Assembly: GCA_036561085.1 (NCBI GenBank)
Contig: DATBPY010000100.1
Coordinates: 1-18,122, forward strand
Length of the DNA: 18,122 nt
DNA from: CAILHX01 sp036561085
GTDB taxonomy: Bacteria; Pseudomonadota; Gammaproteobacteria; Burkholderiales; Methylophilaceae
Direction of reading: 5' to 3'
A program made the position numbers and the translations under genes. The first letter of the stretch is position 1. Each line of letters opens with the position of its first letter. The notes below the pieces were generated by a model. It was not told the DNA's origin, did no database searches, and saw only the letters and a list, made by a program, of their open reading frames with translations. Below, in pieces: positions 1 through 6,900 of this stretch.

Positions 1-106
1 GTAATGCCTCAGCCAGTGCTTGATAGTTCGCCGCATCTTGGGGTTCTCGCTGGATCGCTTGTTGCAACGCTTCGATAGCCGCCAGCCCTTGTTTTAAAGA
101 AACCAT
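1..106 (-). CDS. TPR-like protein, N-terminal fragment (cut by window edge)
   Basis: Only the first 35 codons are visible, starting at an ATG at 106 and running off the left edge. The peptide begins MVSLKQGLAAIEAL and continues with a pattern of small and aromatic residues (A..AL..AI...P.....Y..LA) typical of a tetratricopeptide helix pair. TPR proteins are usually protein-protein interaction scaffolds. The start lies 3 bp beyond the stop codon of the aldo/keto reductase gene, so it is probably the third gene of the same minus-strand operon. No strong ribosome-binding site is seen, so translation may be coupled. Nothing can be said about the full protein; the TPR assignment rests on one partial repeat. 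Confidence 0.5.
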   Translation of the reverse strand, partial: MVSLKQGLAAIEALQQAIQREPQDAANYQALAEAL

Positions 107-109
107 GGC

Positions 110-1141
110 TTACGGTGCCGGATTGGGAATGCGCTTATGTACATCCTCTATTTTTTGTAGAGTTTCTGCACTGAGTTCCACATCAAGGCTATCGATATTC
201 TCAGAAAGTTGTTGCATGGTGGTAGCCCCGATGATGGTACTCGCCACGAACCAGCGGCTACGTACATAAGCCAGCGCAAGTGTGGTCAGAGTGATATCCA
301 ACGATTGCGCGATGGCTGCATATTCCGCGACCGCATCATTGACATAGGGCTTCTGGTAGCGTTGGCCGAAAGCAGGGAATAGCGATAACCGGCCGTTACC
401 TTGGCCCGATAAATATTTGCCCGTGAGCACGCCGAACCCCAATGGGCTATAAGCCATCAGTCCTACCTGCTCGCGGTAACACATCTCTGCCAGACCATAT
501 TCGAATATACGGTTGATGAGGTTGTAGGCATTCTGGAGGGAAACCACCCTCGGCAATCCGGCTTCATCCGCCAGCTTGAGGAATTGTGCCAAGCCCCATG
601 GGGTTTCATTACTCAGCCCAAGATAGCGGACTTTTCCCGCTTTTACCAATTCGCCCAACGCTTGTAATTGCTCCAGTATCGGTGTGGTGTCTCTTTCTTG
701 CTCGGGCTGAAACGCCGTTTGTCCAAAGAACGGTACATTGCGATCCGGCCAATGGATCTGGTAGAGATCGACATAATCGGTATTCAACCGCTTCAGACTT
801 TCGTCTATTGCCGAACCGATATGTGTTTTATTCACCTTGGGGCCATCACGCAGCCAACTGAAGCCGCGCGACGGCCCCGCGATCTTGGTGGCGATGATCA
901 ACTTATCCCGTGACTGGGTCTTCAGCCATTGCCCTATATATTCCTCGGTGCGGGTAGCAGTTTCGGCGCGCGGAGGTACCGGATACATCTCGGCGGTATC
1001 GATGAAATTGATGCCCTGAGCGACCGCATAATCAAGTTGGTTCGCGGCATCGGCTACGGTGTTTTGCTCGCCGAAAGTCATCGTGCCCAGGCATAACTCG
1101 GAAACGTGGAGCTGGCTCTTACCTAAAATATGGAATTTCAT
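110..1141 (-). CDS. tas: Aldo/keto reductase, Tas family
   Basis: A 343-residue NADPH-dependent aldo/keto reductase expected in the cytosol, reducing aldehydes or ketones; the physiological substrate of Tas-type enzymes is not firmly known. It resembles E. coli Tas from memory over its whole length, including GLGTMTFGEQN-like, DYAVAQGIN and EMYPVPP segments and a C-terminus ending PAP. The catalytic tetrad is visible: Asp48, Tyr53 (in AEMYP), Lys86 (in ATKIAG) and His130 (in QIHWPD). GATTMQQL near the C-terminus is the usual cofactor-phosphate loop region. Its ATG directly follows the TAG stop of the symporter gene (TAGATG), with no separate ribosome-binding site, which suggests reinitiation and co-expression. 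The family is certain and the Tas subgroup likely. Whether the enzyme acts on the symporter's substrate is only an inference from the operon. Confidence 0.87.
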   Translation of the reverse strand: MKFHILGKSQLHVSELCLGTMTFGEQNTVADAANQLDYAVAQGINFIDTAEMYPVPPRAETATRTEEYIGQWLKTQSRDKLIIATKIAGPSRGFSWLRDGPKVNKTHIGSAIDESLKRLNTDYVDLYQIHWPDRNVPFFGQTAFQPEQERDTTPILEQLQALGELVKAGKVRYLGLSNETPWGLAQFLKLADEAGLPRVVSLQNAYNLINRIFEYGLAEMCYREQVGLMAYSPLGFGVLTGKYLSGQGNGRLSLFPAFGQRYQKPYVNDAVAEYAAIAQSLDITLTTLALAYVRSRWFVASTIIGATTMQQLSENIDSLDVELSAETLQKIEDVHKRIPNPAP

Positions 1142-2641
1142 CTATGAGTGATGCGGGGTATGGGAGTGCGCTGCGTGTTCATGCAGATAATCATGTTCGA
1201 CCATATGTGGCTCACGCCCGAAATAGGTCGGCATCAATGAGCCTGCCAGCATGCCTATGATGCTGGCGATCAGACCGGCGAGTTGCGCGGGAATGAACGG
1301 GTCTTCCGGCCCGGCGATCAGAATCGCCACCCAGGTGGTAAATCCGAAAAAGATCGAGAGTAACGCACCCTGGTTGGTCGCGCGCTTCCAGTAAACGCCG
1401 CAGCTTAATGGCACGAAAGCCATCACCAGCGTGATCTGGTAGGCGTTCTCCACCATGTTGAAGATACTCAATTTGGAATTGATGGCATATAGCGTGACTA
1501 ATACGGTAAATGTGAAAGTCACTGCTCGCATCCAAAATAGCTGGTCCTTGTCGCTCAATGGTCCGTTCTTGCTCAGCATAGGGCGCAGGATATTCTCGGT
1601 GAAGGTAACGGAAGGCGCCAATAGTGTTGCAGACGCACAGCTTTTTATGGCCGACAGCAATGCGCCAAAGAACATCACTTGGGCGAATAGAGGCGCATGG
1701 TGCAGGATCAGGCTGGGTAGTATCCTTTGTGTGGCTTTAGGGTCTGTGGAGTTCATGAAGCCGTCCACCATGTGCGGATCTATCAGCGTTGCAGAATACG
1801 CCAGGAACATGGGCACGAAAGCGAAGAAGAAGTACAGGCTGCCGCCCAGGACAGTCGCCCATACCGCGATGTGGATGGTTTTGGAGGACTGCACGCGCTG
1901 GAACACGTCTTGTTGCGGAATGGAGCCGAACATCAAGGTCATCCACGATGCGGCGAAACCTATGATGTCTTTAAGATTGGCCGAAGGCCAGAATTGCAGC
2001 TTGCCCGCAGCGCGTGCATGATCCACTACAGCACCTACGCCGCCTACCAAGCTGCTGACCTCACCGCCGATGTACAGCATGCCGACGCAGATGATGATCA
2101 TTTGCAGAAAATCGGTGACAGCCACTGCCCACATACCGCCGAACAGGGTGTAGACCAGTATGGTTGCGGAACCGATCCACATCCCGGCACTGGTGCTGAG
2201 CGCGCCGTTGGAGACTATATTGAATACCAGTCCCAGCGCGGTGATCTGCGCGCCTACCCAGCCCAGGTAGGAGACTACGATGGCAACGGTGGTGAGTACT
2301 TCCACTTTGCGCCCGAAGCGTCTTTTATAGAAGTCGCCCAGAGTGAGCAGGTTCATGCGGTACAACGGCGCAGCGAAGAAAAGTCCTACCAGAATCAGGC
2401 ATAACGAAGAACCGAAAGGGTCGGCGACCACGCTACCGAGGTTGCCTCGCAGGAAGTCGGCAGGGATGCCGAGTACCGTTTCCGAACCGAACCAGGTGGC
2501 GAACACGGTGGCCGTCACCATGTAGAACGGCAGGTGCCTGCCTGCGATCGCGAAATCCTTGGTGGTATGCACGCGGCTGGCAGCCAACAGGCCTATGCCG
2601 ACGGAAATGATCCAGTAGGTGATGACGAACCAAAGCAGCAT
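1142..2641 (-). CDS. Sodium/solute symporter (SSS family)
   Basis: A 499-residue polytopic inner-membrane protein with about 12-13 hydrophobic helices, typical in length for the SSS/PutP-PanF family, which couples sodium entry to uptake of small organic solutes. Family features include the N-terminal KDFAIAGRHLP segment, ATWFGSETVLGIP in the first core helices, LTLGDFYKRRFGRKVE after the third helix, and a GGMWAVAVTDFLQM helix. The substrate cannot be read from sequence. The last 25 residues form an unusual histidine-rich cytoplasmic or periplasmic tail with eight histidines. The ATG at 2641 has an AGGGG sequence 5-6 nt upstream, which supports this start. The gene heads a tight minus-strand unit with the aldo/keto reductase and the TPR-like gene. 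Confidence 0.88.
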   Translation of the reverse strand: MLLWFVITYWIISVGIGLLAASRVHTTKDFAIAGRHLPFYMVTATVFATWFGSETVLGIPADFLRGNLGSVVADPFGSSLCLILVGLFFAAPLYRMNLLTLGDFYKRRFGRKVEVLTTVAIVVSYLGWVGAQITALGLVFNIVSNGALSTSAGMWIGSATILVYTLFGGMWAVAVTDFLQMIIICVGMLYIGGEVSSLVGGVGAVVDHARAAGKLQFWPSANLKDIIGFAASWMTLMFGSIPQQDVFQRVQSSKTIHIAVWATVLGGSLYFFFAFVPMFLAYSATLIDPHMVDGFMNSTDPKATQRILPSLILHHAPLFAQVMFFGALLSAIKSCASATLLAPSVTFTENILRPMLSKNGPLSDKDQLFWMRAVTFTFTVLVTLYAINSKLSIFNMVENAYQITLVMAFVPLSCGVYWKRATNQGALLSIFFGFTTWVAILIAGPEDPFIPAQLAGLIASIIGMLAGSLMPTYFGREPHMVEHDYLHEHAAHSHTPHHS

Positions 2642-2737
2642 GTTGACCCCTGTGGTGATGCGATTAATTGTAATTCTAGATTAAATTATTTTAGCAAGAA
2701 GCAGGCTGGGTGTGGATAGGCTCCCGTTACGTAGAGC

Positions 2738-4279
2738 TCAATAAAGCAGGTAGGTAAGCAGCCCCATCGTTCCCAGCAGCAATATGCCGATCAACATCAG
2801 CCAATATCTTTGCTGGCGCTGCTCTATGATCAGCCGGCTTAAGTTGATCTCCAGCTCTAATTTGCTATCCTGTTGTGCGGATTGCAGTGCTTGGTGCAGC
2901 AGCCGCGGGATCTGCGGTATCAGCTGTCCCCAAAGCGGAGCTTCGGTTTTAATGGTTTCCAATGCTCTGCGCCACCCCATTTGCTCGGACATCCAGCGCT
3001 CCAGATAGGGTTGGGCGGTGGCCCATAGGTCGAGTTCAGGATCGAGCTGACGGCCCAAGCCTTCGATGTTGAGAAGAGTCTTTTGCAGCAACACCAATTG
3101 CGGTTGTATTTCCATGCCGAAACGGCGCGAGGTCTGGAACAGCCGTAACAGTACACGACCGAACGAGATATCTTTCAGCGGCTTATCGAATATGGGCTCG
3201 CACACTGCGCGAATGGCGTTTTCGAAAGCGGCAGGAGAGGTATCCGGGGGTACCCAGCCGGATTCGATATGCGCTCGGGCGACCGCTTGATAATCGCGGC
3301 GGAAGAATCCAAGGAAATTACGTGCCAGATATTGTTTGTCGCTATCGCTGAGCGTGCCCATGATACCGAAATCAAGCGCTACATAACGCCCCAGTTCATC
3401 GCCCAGATAACCTACCTGCACATTGCCGGGGTGCATGTCGGCATGGAAGAAACCGTCACGGAATACCTGGGTGAAGAATATTTCTACTCCGTCACGGGCC
3501 AGTTTGGGGATATCCACGCCCAGTTCGCGCAGCTTATCTACCTGGCTGATAGGAATGCCGTTCATGCGCTGCATCACCATCACTTGCGTGTCGCACCAGT
3601 CCCAATATACTTCAGGTACTAGTAATAAGCGACCATCTGCGAAATTGCGATGCAGCAGGCTGCAATTGGCGGCTTCCAGCATCAGGTCGAGTTCTTCGTC
3701 GAGATGGCGCGAGAATTCAGCGACTACTTCACGCGGCTTCAGTCGTTTGCCGTCGTACCAGAGGTTTTCCAGCAACCATGCCACGGTGTCCAGCAAGGCG
3801 ACATCCTGGGCGATCACTTTGGCGATGCCGGGACGCAAGATTTTGACAGCCACCTGTGTGCCGTCAGGTAGCACGGCAAAATGCACTTGTGCCACCGAAG
3901 CGCTGGCGATCGGCGTGGGGTCGAATTCCAGAAATACTTCATGCACCGGCTTGCCGTAAGTCTGTTGCAAGATGGCGAGTGCAATGGCGCTGTCGAACGG
4001 CGGCACCCGGTCTTGCAGCTTGGATAGTTCTTCGGCGATATCCAGCGGGATCAGGTCGCGCCGTGTAGAAAGTATCTGCCCGAACTTGATGAAGATAGGC
4101 CCCAGGCTTTCCAGCGCCAGGCGCAAACGCACTGCACGCGGTTGTGTCAGCCGGCGCCAGAACAGCAGCGTGTTGATGACGGCGTTGAGAGCCCTGAAGC
4201 GTGCATGGCTGAGGATGAATTCGTCCAGACCGTAACGCAGGGCGATGAATTTGATCTTGAGTAATCTGAACAGTTGCAT
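2738..4279 (-). CDS. ubiB: UbiB, ABC1/ADCK-type atypical kinase for ubiquinone biosynthesis
   Basis: A 513-residue protein of the UbiB/ADCK family, needed for aerobic coenzyme Q biosynthesis; it is thought to be an ATPase or atypical kinase that helps extract or present hydrophobic Q intermediates at the inner membrane. Visible hallmarks are the KxGQ motif (KFGQ, 65-68), the alanine-rich loop replacing the kinase glycine loop (ASASVAQVH, 125-133), the lysine in VAVK (146), the catalytic-loop HADMHPGN (279-286) and DFG (303-305). The C-terminus carries a hydrophobic stretch (about 490-513) as membrane anchor. It lies 7 bp after ubiJ in the same operon. No clear Shine-Dalgarno precedes the ATG, so coupling to ubiJ is likely. 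Length is slightly shorter than the 546 residues of E. coli UbiB, and all core motifs are intact. Confidence 0.96.
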   Translation of the reverse strand: MQLFRLLKIKFIALRYGLDEFILSHARFRALNAVINTLLFWRRLTQPRAVRLRLALESLGPIFIKFGQILSTRRDLIPLDIAEELSKLQDRVPPFDSAIALAILQQTYGKPVHEVFLEFDPTPIASASVAQVHFAVLPDGTQVAVKILRPGIAKVIAQDVALLDTVAWLLENLWYDGKRLKPREVVAEFSRHLDEELDLMLEAANCSLLHRNFADGRLLLVPEVYWDWCDTQVMVMQRMNGIPISQVDKLRELGVDIPKLARDGVEIFFTQVFRDGFFHADMHPGNVQVGYLGDELGRYVALDFGIMGTLSDSDKQYLARNFLGFFRRDYQAVARAHIESGWVPPDTSPAAFENAIRAVCEPIFDKPLKDISFGRVLLRLFQTSRRFGMEIQPQLVLLQKTLLNIEGLGRQLDPELDLWATAQPYLERWMSEQMGWRRALETIKTEAPLWGQLIPQIPRLLHQALQSAQQDSKLELEINLSRLIIEQRQQRYWLMLIGILLLGTMGLLTYLLY

Positions 4280-4286
4280 TGGGGAC

Positions 4287-4877
4287 TTAATCAGACGACT
4301 TGTTCAGGGCTTCGATGCGCTTTGCCAGTCTTTCCGTAGCATCGCGTAATTCATCCACTTCTGCCGCGAATCGCTCCAAGTGACGACGTTTGGTGATGAG
4401 CGGGTTTTCCTCTTGCCAGTATTCTGCCAGCATGGCGGCAAGATTGGCACTTTGTTGCTTGCCTTGTTGCAGGAACTGCTTGCCCATGCTGATGATCTTG
4501 TTGGCGGGAATATCGCCTACCAGATGACTCAGGTCTTCTTCGACATCCCACGATAATTCACGCAATACCTTGCCTACGCTCGCTGCCAGCTCGGTGTCGC
4601 CTTGCATGGTGATCTGAGAAGTGTCCAATGTGCCATGTAACGCCATGCGCAATGCAGCGAATGGCGGCAGGACAAGGGTTGCGTCTGGAGCAGAATAATT
4701 TTTTAAATCTGTATTTAACGCAGAAAATTCCCCATTGCTTTCAATCAGCAATAATAATGATATAGGAGGAATCTCAAGACGTACGGTTTTGCCTGCATAC
4801 ACGCATAGCTTGTCTTTAGCCCAGGGTTGCTGGGCTAATAGGTGATTGAGGAAGCTGACGTTAAGTTGCGATAGCAT
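4287..4877 (-). CDS. ubiJ: UbiJ, SCP2-domain accessory factor of ubiquinone biosynthesis
   Basis: A 196-residue protein whose first ~105 residues have the alternating hydrophobic pattern of an SCP2 sterol/lipid-carrier domain, followed by the WDVEEDLSHLVGDI segment typical of UbiJ and a charged C-terminal coiled coil (about 163-190). UbiJ is known to bind ubiquinone precursors and to help organise the soluble Ubi metabolon together with UbiK. Its place between ubiE and ubiB is the classic order and is the strongest evidence for identity. It begins 31 bp after ubiE and ends 7 bp before ubiB. The SCP2 domain itself diverges quickly between species, so identification relies on context plus the central motif. 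Confidence 0.92.
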   Translation of the reverse strand: MLSQLNVSFLNHLLAQQPWAKDKLCVYAGKTVRLEIPPISLLLLIESNGEFSALNTDLKNYSAPDATLVLPPFAALRMALHGTLDTSQITMQGDTELAASVGKVLRELSWDVEEDLSHLVGDIPANKIISMGKQFLQQGKQQSANLAAMLAEYWQEENPLITKRRHLERFAAEVDELRDATERLAKRIEALNKSSD

Positions 4878-4908
4878 GCGCTGGTTTTAGAGAGTTAAGT
4901 TTCGGGGT

Positions 4909-5643
4909 CTAGAATTTCCAGCCTTTATGCAAGGCTACCACGCCTGCACTCAGGTTCTGGTAATCAGCTTTATCAAAACCTGCGTCCAACATCATTTGCG
5001 TGAGAGTTTTCTGGTCCGGGTGCATGCGTATGGATTCTGCCAGGTACCTGTAACTGGCCTCGTCTTTAGCCAGCACCTTGCCCATCCAGGGCAATAGCTT
5101 GAACGAGTAGGCGTCGTAAACCTGCTCTAGCGGTTTCCATATTTTGGAAAATTCGAGTACCAATAACTTACCGCCCGGTTTGAGCACGCGTTGCATTTCC
5201 TTCAGCGCCTGGTCTTTATGCGTCATGTTGCGCAGGCCGAAAGCCACGATCACGCAATCGAAATAGTTAGAGGTAAAAGGCAGTTTTTCTGCATCGCACT
5301 GCAATGCAGGTACAGCCAAACCGTCATCCAGCAAGCGGTCGCGCCCTACTGTCAGCATAGAGGCATTGATGTCGGTGAGCACGACTTCGCCGCTAGGCCC
5401 CACTTTTTTAGCGAATAACCGCGATAGATCGCCGCTGCCGCCGGCGATATCCAGTACTTTCTGCCCGGCTCTTACGCCGCTGGTCTCAACCGTATAGCGT
5501 TTCCATAACCGATGCATGCCGACCGACATGGCATCGTTCATCAGGTCGTAGCGGCTGGCCACGGAGTGGAATACCTCGCCCACCTTGCGCGCCTTTTCAT
5601 CTTCAGGGACGGTCTCGAAACCGAAATGGGTGTTATCGCTCAT
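4909..5643 (-). CDS. ubiE: UbiE, ubiquinone/menaquinone C-methyltransferase
   Basis: A 244-residue class I SAM-dependent methyltransferase that methylates the benzoquinol ring during ubiquinone synthesis, and demethylmenaquinol where menaquinone is made. Sequence shows the UbiE N-terminal signature THFGFETV, FHSVASRYDLMNDAMS (25-40), SAM-binding motif I VLDIAGGSGD (63-72), FGLRNM, RVLKPGGKLLVLEFSK, SYRYLAESIRMHPDQ and the C-terminal ending GVVALHKGWKF, all characteristic of the family. Length matches E. coli UbiE (about 251 residues). The start codon overlaps the upstream DUF971 gene by 4 bp (ATGA), indicating translational coupling; ubiJ and ubiB follow on the same strand. Confidence 0.97.
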   Translation of the reverse strand: MSDNTHFGFETVPEDEKARKVGEVFHSVASRYDLMNDAMSVGMHRLWKRYTVETSGVRAGQKVLDIAGGSGDLSRLFAKKVGPSGEVVLTDINASMLTVGRDRLLDDGLAVPALQCDAEKLPFTSNYFDCVIVAFGLRNMTHKDQALKEMQRVLKPGGKLLVLEFSKIWKPLEQVYDAYSFKLLPWMGKVLAKDEASYRYLAESIRMHPDQKTLTQMMLDAGFDKADYQNLSAGVVALHKGWKF

Positions 5644-6023
5644 GCGGATATGGCGGCGCGGGTGATGCCTGCCGCAGAAAGTCTGTTAAGGTAATCCTGC
5701 CATAGTTGTTCTTGATGGCTACCGAGTTTGTACAGCAGATCCCAGGAATATAACCCAGTATCATGGCCGTCTGAAAAAACGAGTTTCAGCGCATAAAGTC
5801 CTACCGGCTCGATCGCAGTGATGTTTACTTGCTCTTTTCCGCTTTGCAGCAGTTCCTGCCCCGGGCCATGACCCTGTACTTCAGCCGATGGCGAATAGAC
5901 ACGTAGTAGTTCGCACGGGAGGGAAAAGTGCGCGCCATCGTCAAAACTCATTTCCAGCACACGCGAAAGCTGATGTAGCTTGATGTCGGTCGGGCGCGGT
6001 GAGTTTTTGTTGAGGCCGGTCAT
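5640..6023 (-). CDS. DUF971 (GBBH-like N-terminal domain) protein
   Basis: A 127-residue single-domain protein of the DUF971 family, which resembles the N-terminal domain of gamma-butyrobetaine hydroxylase. Visible family elements are LHQLSRVLEMSFDDG near the start, LPCELLRVYSPSAEVQGHG in the middle, and YALKLVFSDGHDTGLYSWDLLYKLG. The biochemical role is unknown; related domains occur with iron-sulfur or mononuclear-iron proteins, so a metal-related role is possible but unproven. It is the first gene of the ubi operon and its stop overlaps the ubiE start by 4 bp, so the two are made together. The extended -10 promoter just upstream probably drives the whole group. Confidence 0.85.
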   Translation of the reverse strand: MTGLNKNSPRPTDIKLHQLSRVLEMSFDDGAHFSLPCELLRVYSPSAEVQGHGPGQELLQSGKEQVNITAIEPVGLYALKLVFSDGHDTGLYSWDLLYKLGSHQEQLWQDYLNRLSAAGITRAAISA

Positions 6024-6055
6024 GAGTGCTGTCTATGGTCGAAATAGTCAGGCAA

Positions 6056-6064
6056 ATCATACCA
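6056..6064 (-). promoter_or_regulatory. Candidate extended -10 promoter of the DUF971-ubiE-ubiJ-ubiB operon
   Basis: Read on the minus strand the sequence is TGGTATGAT: a TATGAT hexamer (5 of 6 matches to TATAAT) with the TGn extension that lets sigma-70 promoters work with a poor -35. No good -35 is visible at 16-18 bp. It would place the start of transcription about 25 bp before the DUF971 ATG. Nothing else promoter-like is seen before the terminator at 6100-6128. Confidence 0.45.
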
Positions 6065-6099
6065 GAAAGCGCGTCGATGTTTGAGGGGTGGTCATTCTG

Positions 6100-6128
6100 A
6101 AAAAACAAAAGCAGCCATTTCTGGCTGC
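6100..6128 (-). terminator. Rho-independent terminator of the MxaD-like gene
   Basis: A perfect 7-bp stem (GCAGCCA / TGGCTGC, 6111-6128) with a 4-nt loop is followed on the minus strand by a T-rich tract (complement of the A-run at 6100-6110). It lies 27 bp after the stop codon of the SRPBCC gene and separates it from the ubi operon. Confidence 0.85.
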
Positions 6129-6155
6129 CTTTGGATTTTCATGTCTTTAGAGATG

Positions 6156-6674
6156 TTACTCGGTTATCTTTTTGAGATTATCCAAACCTGCGTGGAATAT
6201 TCCGGTAATGGTCTTCTTGGCTGTTTCATCGTCCTGCCCTGCTGCCGGTTTGTTAGACAAGTCTTTGCGCTTGAAGCTGGCTTTCCAGATCACTTTCGAA
6301 GTGTTGTCTTTGTCCGCCACTACCGTTACCGATGAAACATAACTGGTGACAGGCAGAACGCTTTCAATGATGGTGTACTTGAAAGTCATCTTCTTGCTGT
6401 TGTAAGCCAACAGCTTTTCCTTGATAGTGCCGCCATCTTGCAATGTCAGTAAACGCATGGCGCCCACTTTATTGTTTTCGCCGCTGGTGATCTCGGTCGA
6501 TTTGATCGCCGGATGCCACGCACCGAGATCGTTGAAGTTGCTTACTTTCGCCCAGACTTTGTCGACCGGCGCTTTGATCTGAATCGATTCTTCCACTTTC
6601 AATGTGTCGGCAGCCATGGCGCTGATAGGTAGGGTAATGGCGAGAGCTAGAGCTGCTAGTGATAATTTATTCAT
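6156..6674 (-). CDS. Secreted SRPBCC-fold (MxaD-like) protein
   Basis: A 172-residue protein with a clear Sec signal peptide (MNKLSLAALALAITLPISAMA, cleavage after AMA|AD at about residue 21), so it should act in the periplasm. The mature part is a START/SRPBCC lipid- or ligand-binding fold: VEESIQIKAPVDKVWAKVSNF followed by LGAWHPAIKSTEI is the usual first strand-helix unit, and the long amphipathic helix is at the C-terminus (TITGIFHAGLDNLKKI). Periplasmic SRPBCC proteins of this kind include MxaD, linked to methanol oxidation in methylotrophs; no methanol dehydrogenase genes are in the window, so that role is not claimed. The ATG has a good AGGAGA ribosome-binding site. The gene has its own promoter overlapped by a palindromic operator, with a TetR gene just upstream, and its own terminator. 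Confidence 0.85.
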   Translation of the reverse strand: MNKLSLAALALAITLPISAMAADTLKVEESIQIKAPVDKVWAKVSNFNDLGAWHPAIKSTEITSGENNKVGAMRLLTLQDGGTIKEKLLAYNSKKMTFKYTIIESVLPVTSYVSSVTVVADKDNTSKVIWKASFKRKDLSNKPAAGQDDETAKKTITGIFHAGLDNLKKITE

Positions 6675-6704
6675 GATCCATCTCCTGATTTGTAATTAAC
6701 GGGT

Positions 6705-6722
6705 GCATATCTTGAGATATGC
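6705..6722. repeat. 18-bp palindrome in the leader of the MxaD-like gene
   Basis: GCATATCT and AGATATGC form perfect 8-bp arms around a 2-bp centre. The palindrome lies about 30-50 bp before the ATG, inside the predicted 5' untranslated leader. It could be a protein-binding site or, less likely with a 2-nt centre, part of an RNA hairpin. It differs from the operator at 6752-6773. Confidence 0.6.
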
Positions 6723-6741
6723 GATAAAGGACAACAACTAC

Positions 6742-6770
6742 ATTATTTACTATATAGACAGGTCTGTCTA
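6742..6770 (-). promoter_or_regulatory. Sigma-70 promoter of the MxaD-like gene
   Basis: On the minus strand the -35 is TAGACA (6770-6765, 5 of 6 consensus), the spacer is 17 bp and the -10 is AATAAT (6747-6742, 5 of 6). Transcription would start near 6735, giving a leader of about 60 nt. The -35 and most of the spacer are covered by the operator at 6752-6773, so binding there should block RNA polymerase. Confidence 0.65.
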
Positions 6771-6773
6771 TAT
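6752..6773. promoter_or_regulatory. Palindromic operator, probable TetR-family site
   Basis: A perfect inverted repeat with 10-bp arms (ATATAGACAG / CTGTCTATAT) around a 2-bp centre. Size and symmetry fit a TetR-family operator. It overlaps the -35 and spacer of the MxaD-like gene promoter, the position of a repressor site. The core ACAGGTCTGT recurs as ACAGGTCAGT in the promoter of the operon that encodes the neighbouring TetR, which points to that TetR as the ligand. A further 6-1-6 palindrome (ATCTCT-A-AGAGAT, 6772-6784) abuts its right side. Confidence 0.7.
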
Positions 6774-6857
6774 CTCTAAGAGATTACTTGAGAGTTTATA
6801 TAGGCACGATGAAGACAGCATTGCATTATTGATTAAAAGACGAATGAGTTTCTCCTC

Positions 6858-6886
6858 CAAAGCATCGCGGATGCTTTCCTGCTTTG
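6858..6886. other. Two mutually exclusive hairpins after the tetR gene
   Basis: The segment CAAAGCA/AAAGCAT at 6858-6865 can pair either with ATGCTTT (6871-6877) or with TGCTTTG (6880-6886). It sits within 45 bp downstream of the TetR stop on the minus strand. It may help end the transcript, but no T-tract follows immediately, so an efficient intrinsic terminator is not supported. The remaining bases up to the operator hold no convincing gene. Confidence 0.3.
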
Positions 6887-6900
6887 AGAAGGAGGTTTGA

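Noticed and set aside
1727..2404. 225-codon plus-strand frame opposite the symporter gene
   Set aside because: It is the antisense of a well-recognised SSS gene, has low-complexity His/Asp/Gln-rich composition and no family resemblance.
2642..2737. Possible intrinsic terminator of ubiB or promoter of the symporter
   Set aside because: The region is AT-rich near 2670-2695 but has no stem with a T-tract, and no -35/-10 pair with acceptable match and spacing was found.
3423..3959. 178-codon plus-strand frame opposite ubiB
   Set aside because: It is antisense to all the UbiB kinase motifs and is Ser/Arg-rich, as expected of a shadow frame.
6703..6900. 65-codon open frame on the plus strand between the MxaD-like gene and tetR
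   Set aside because: It runs through the promoter, the operator and the hairpins of the intergenic region, has no ribosome-binding site and no recognisable family; regulatory DNA explains the segment better.
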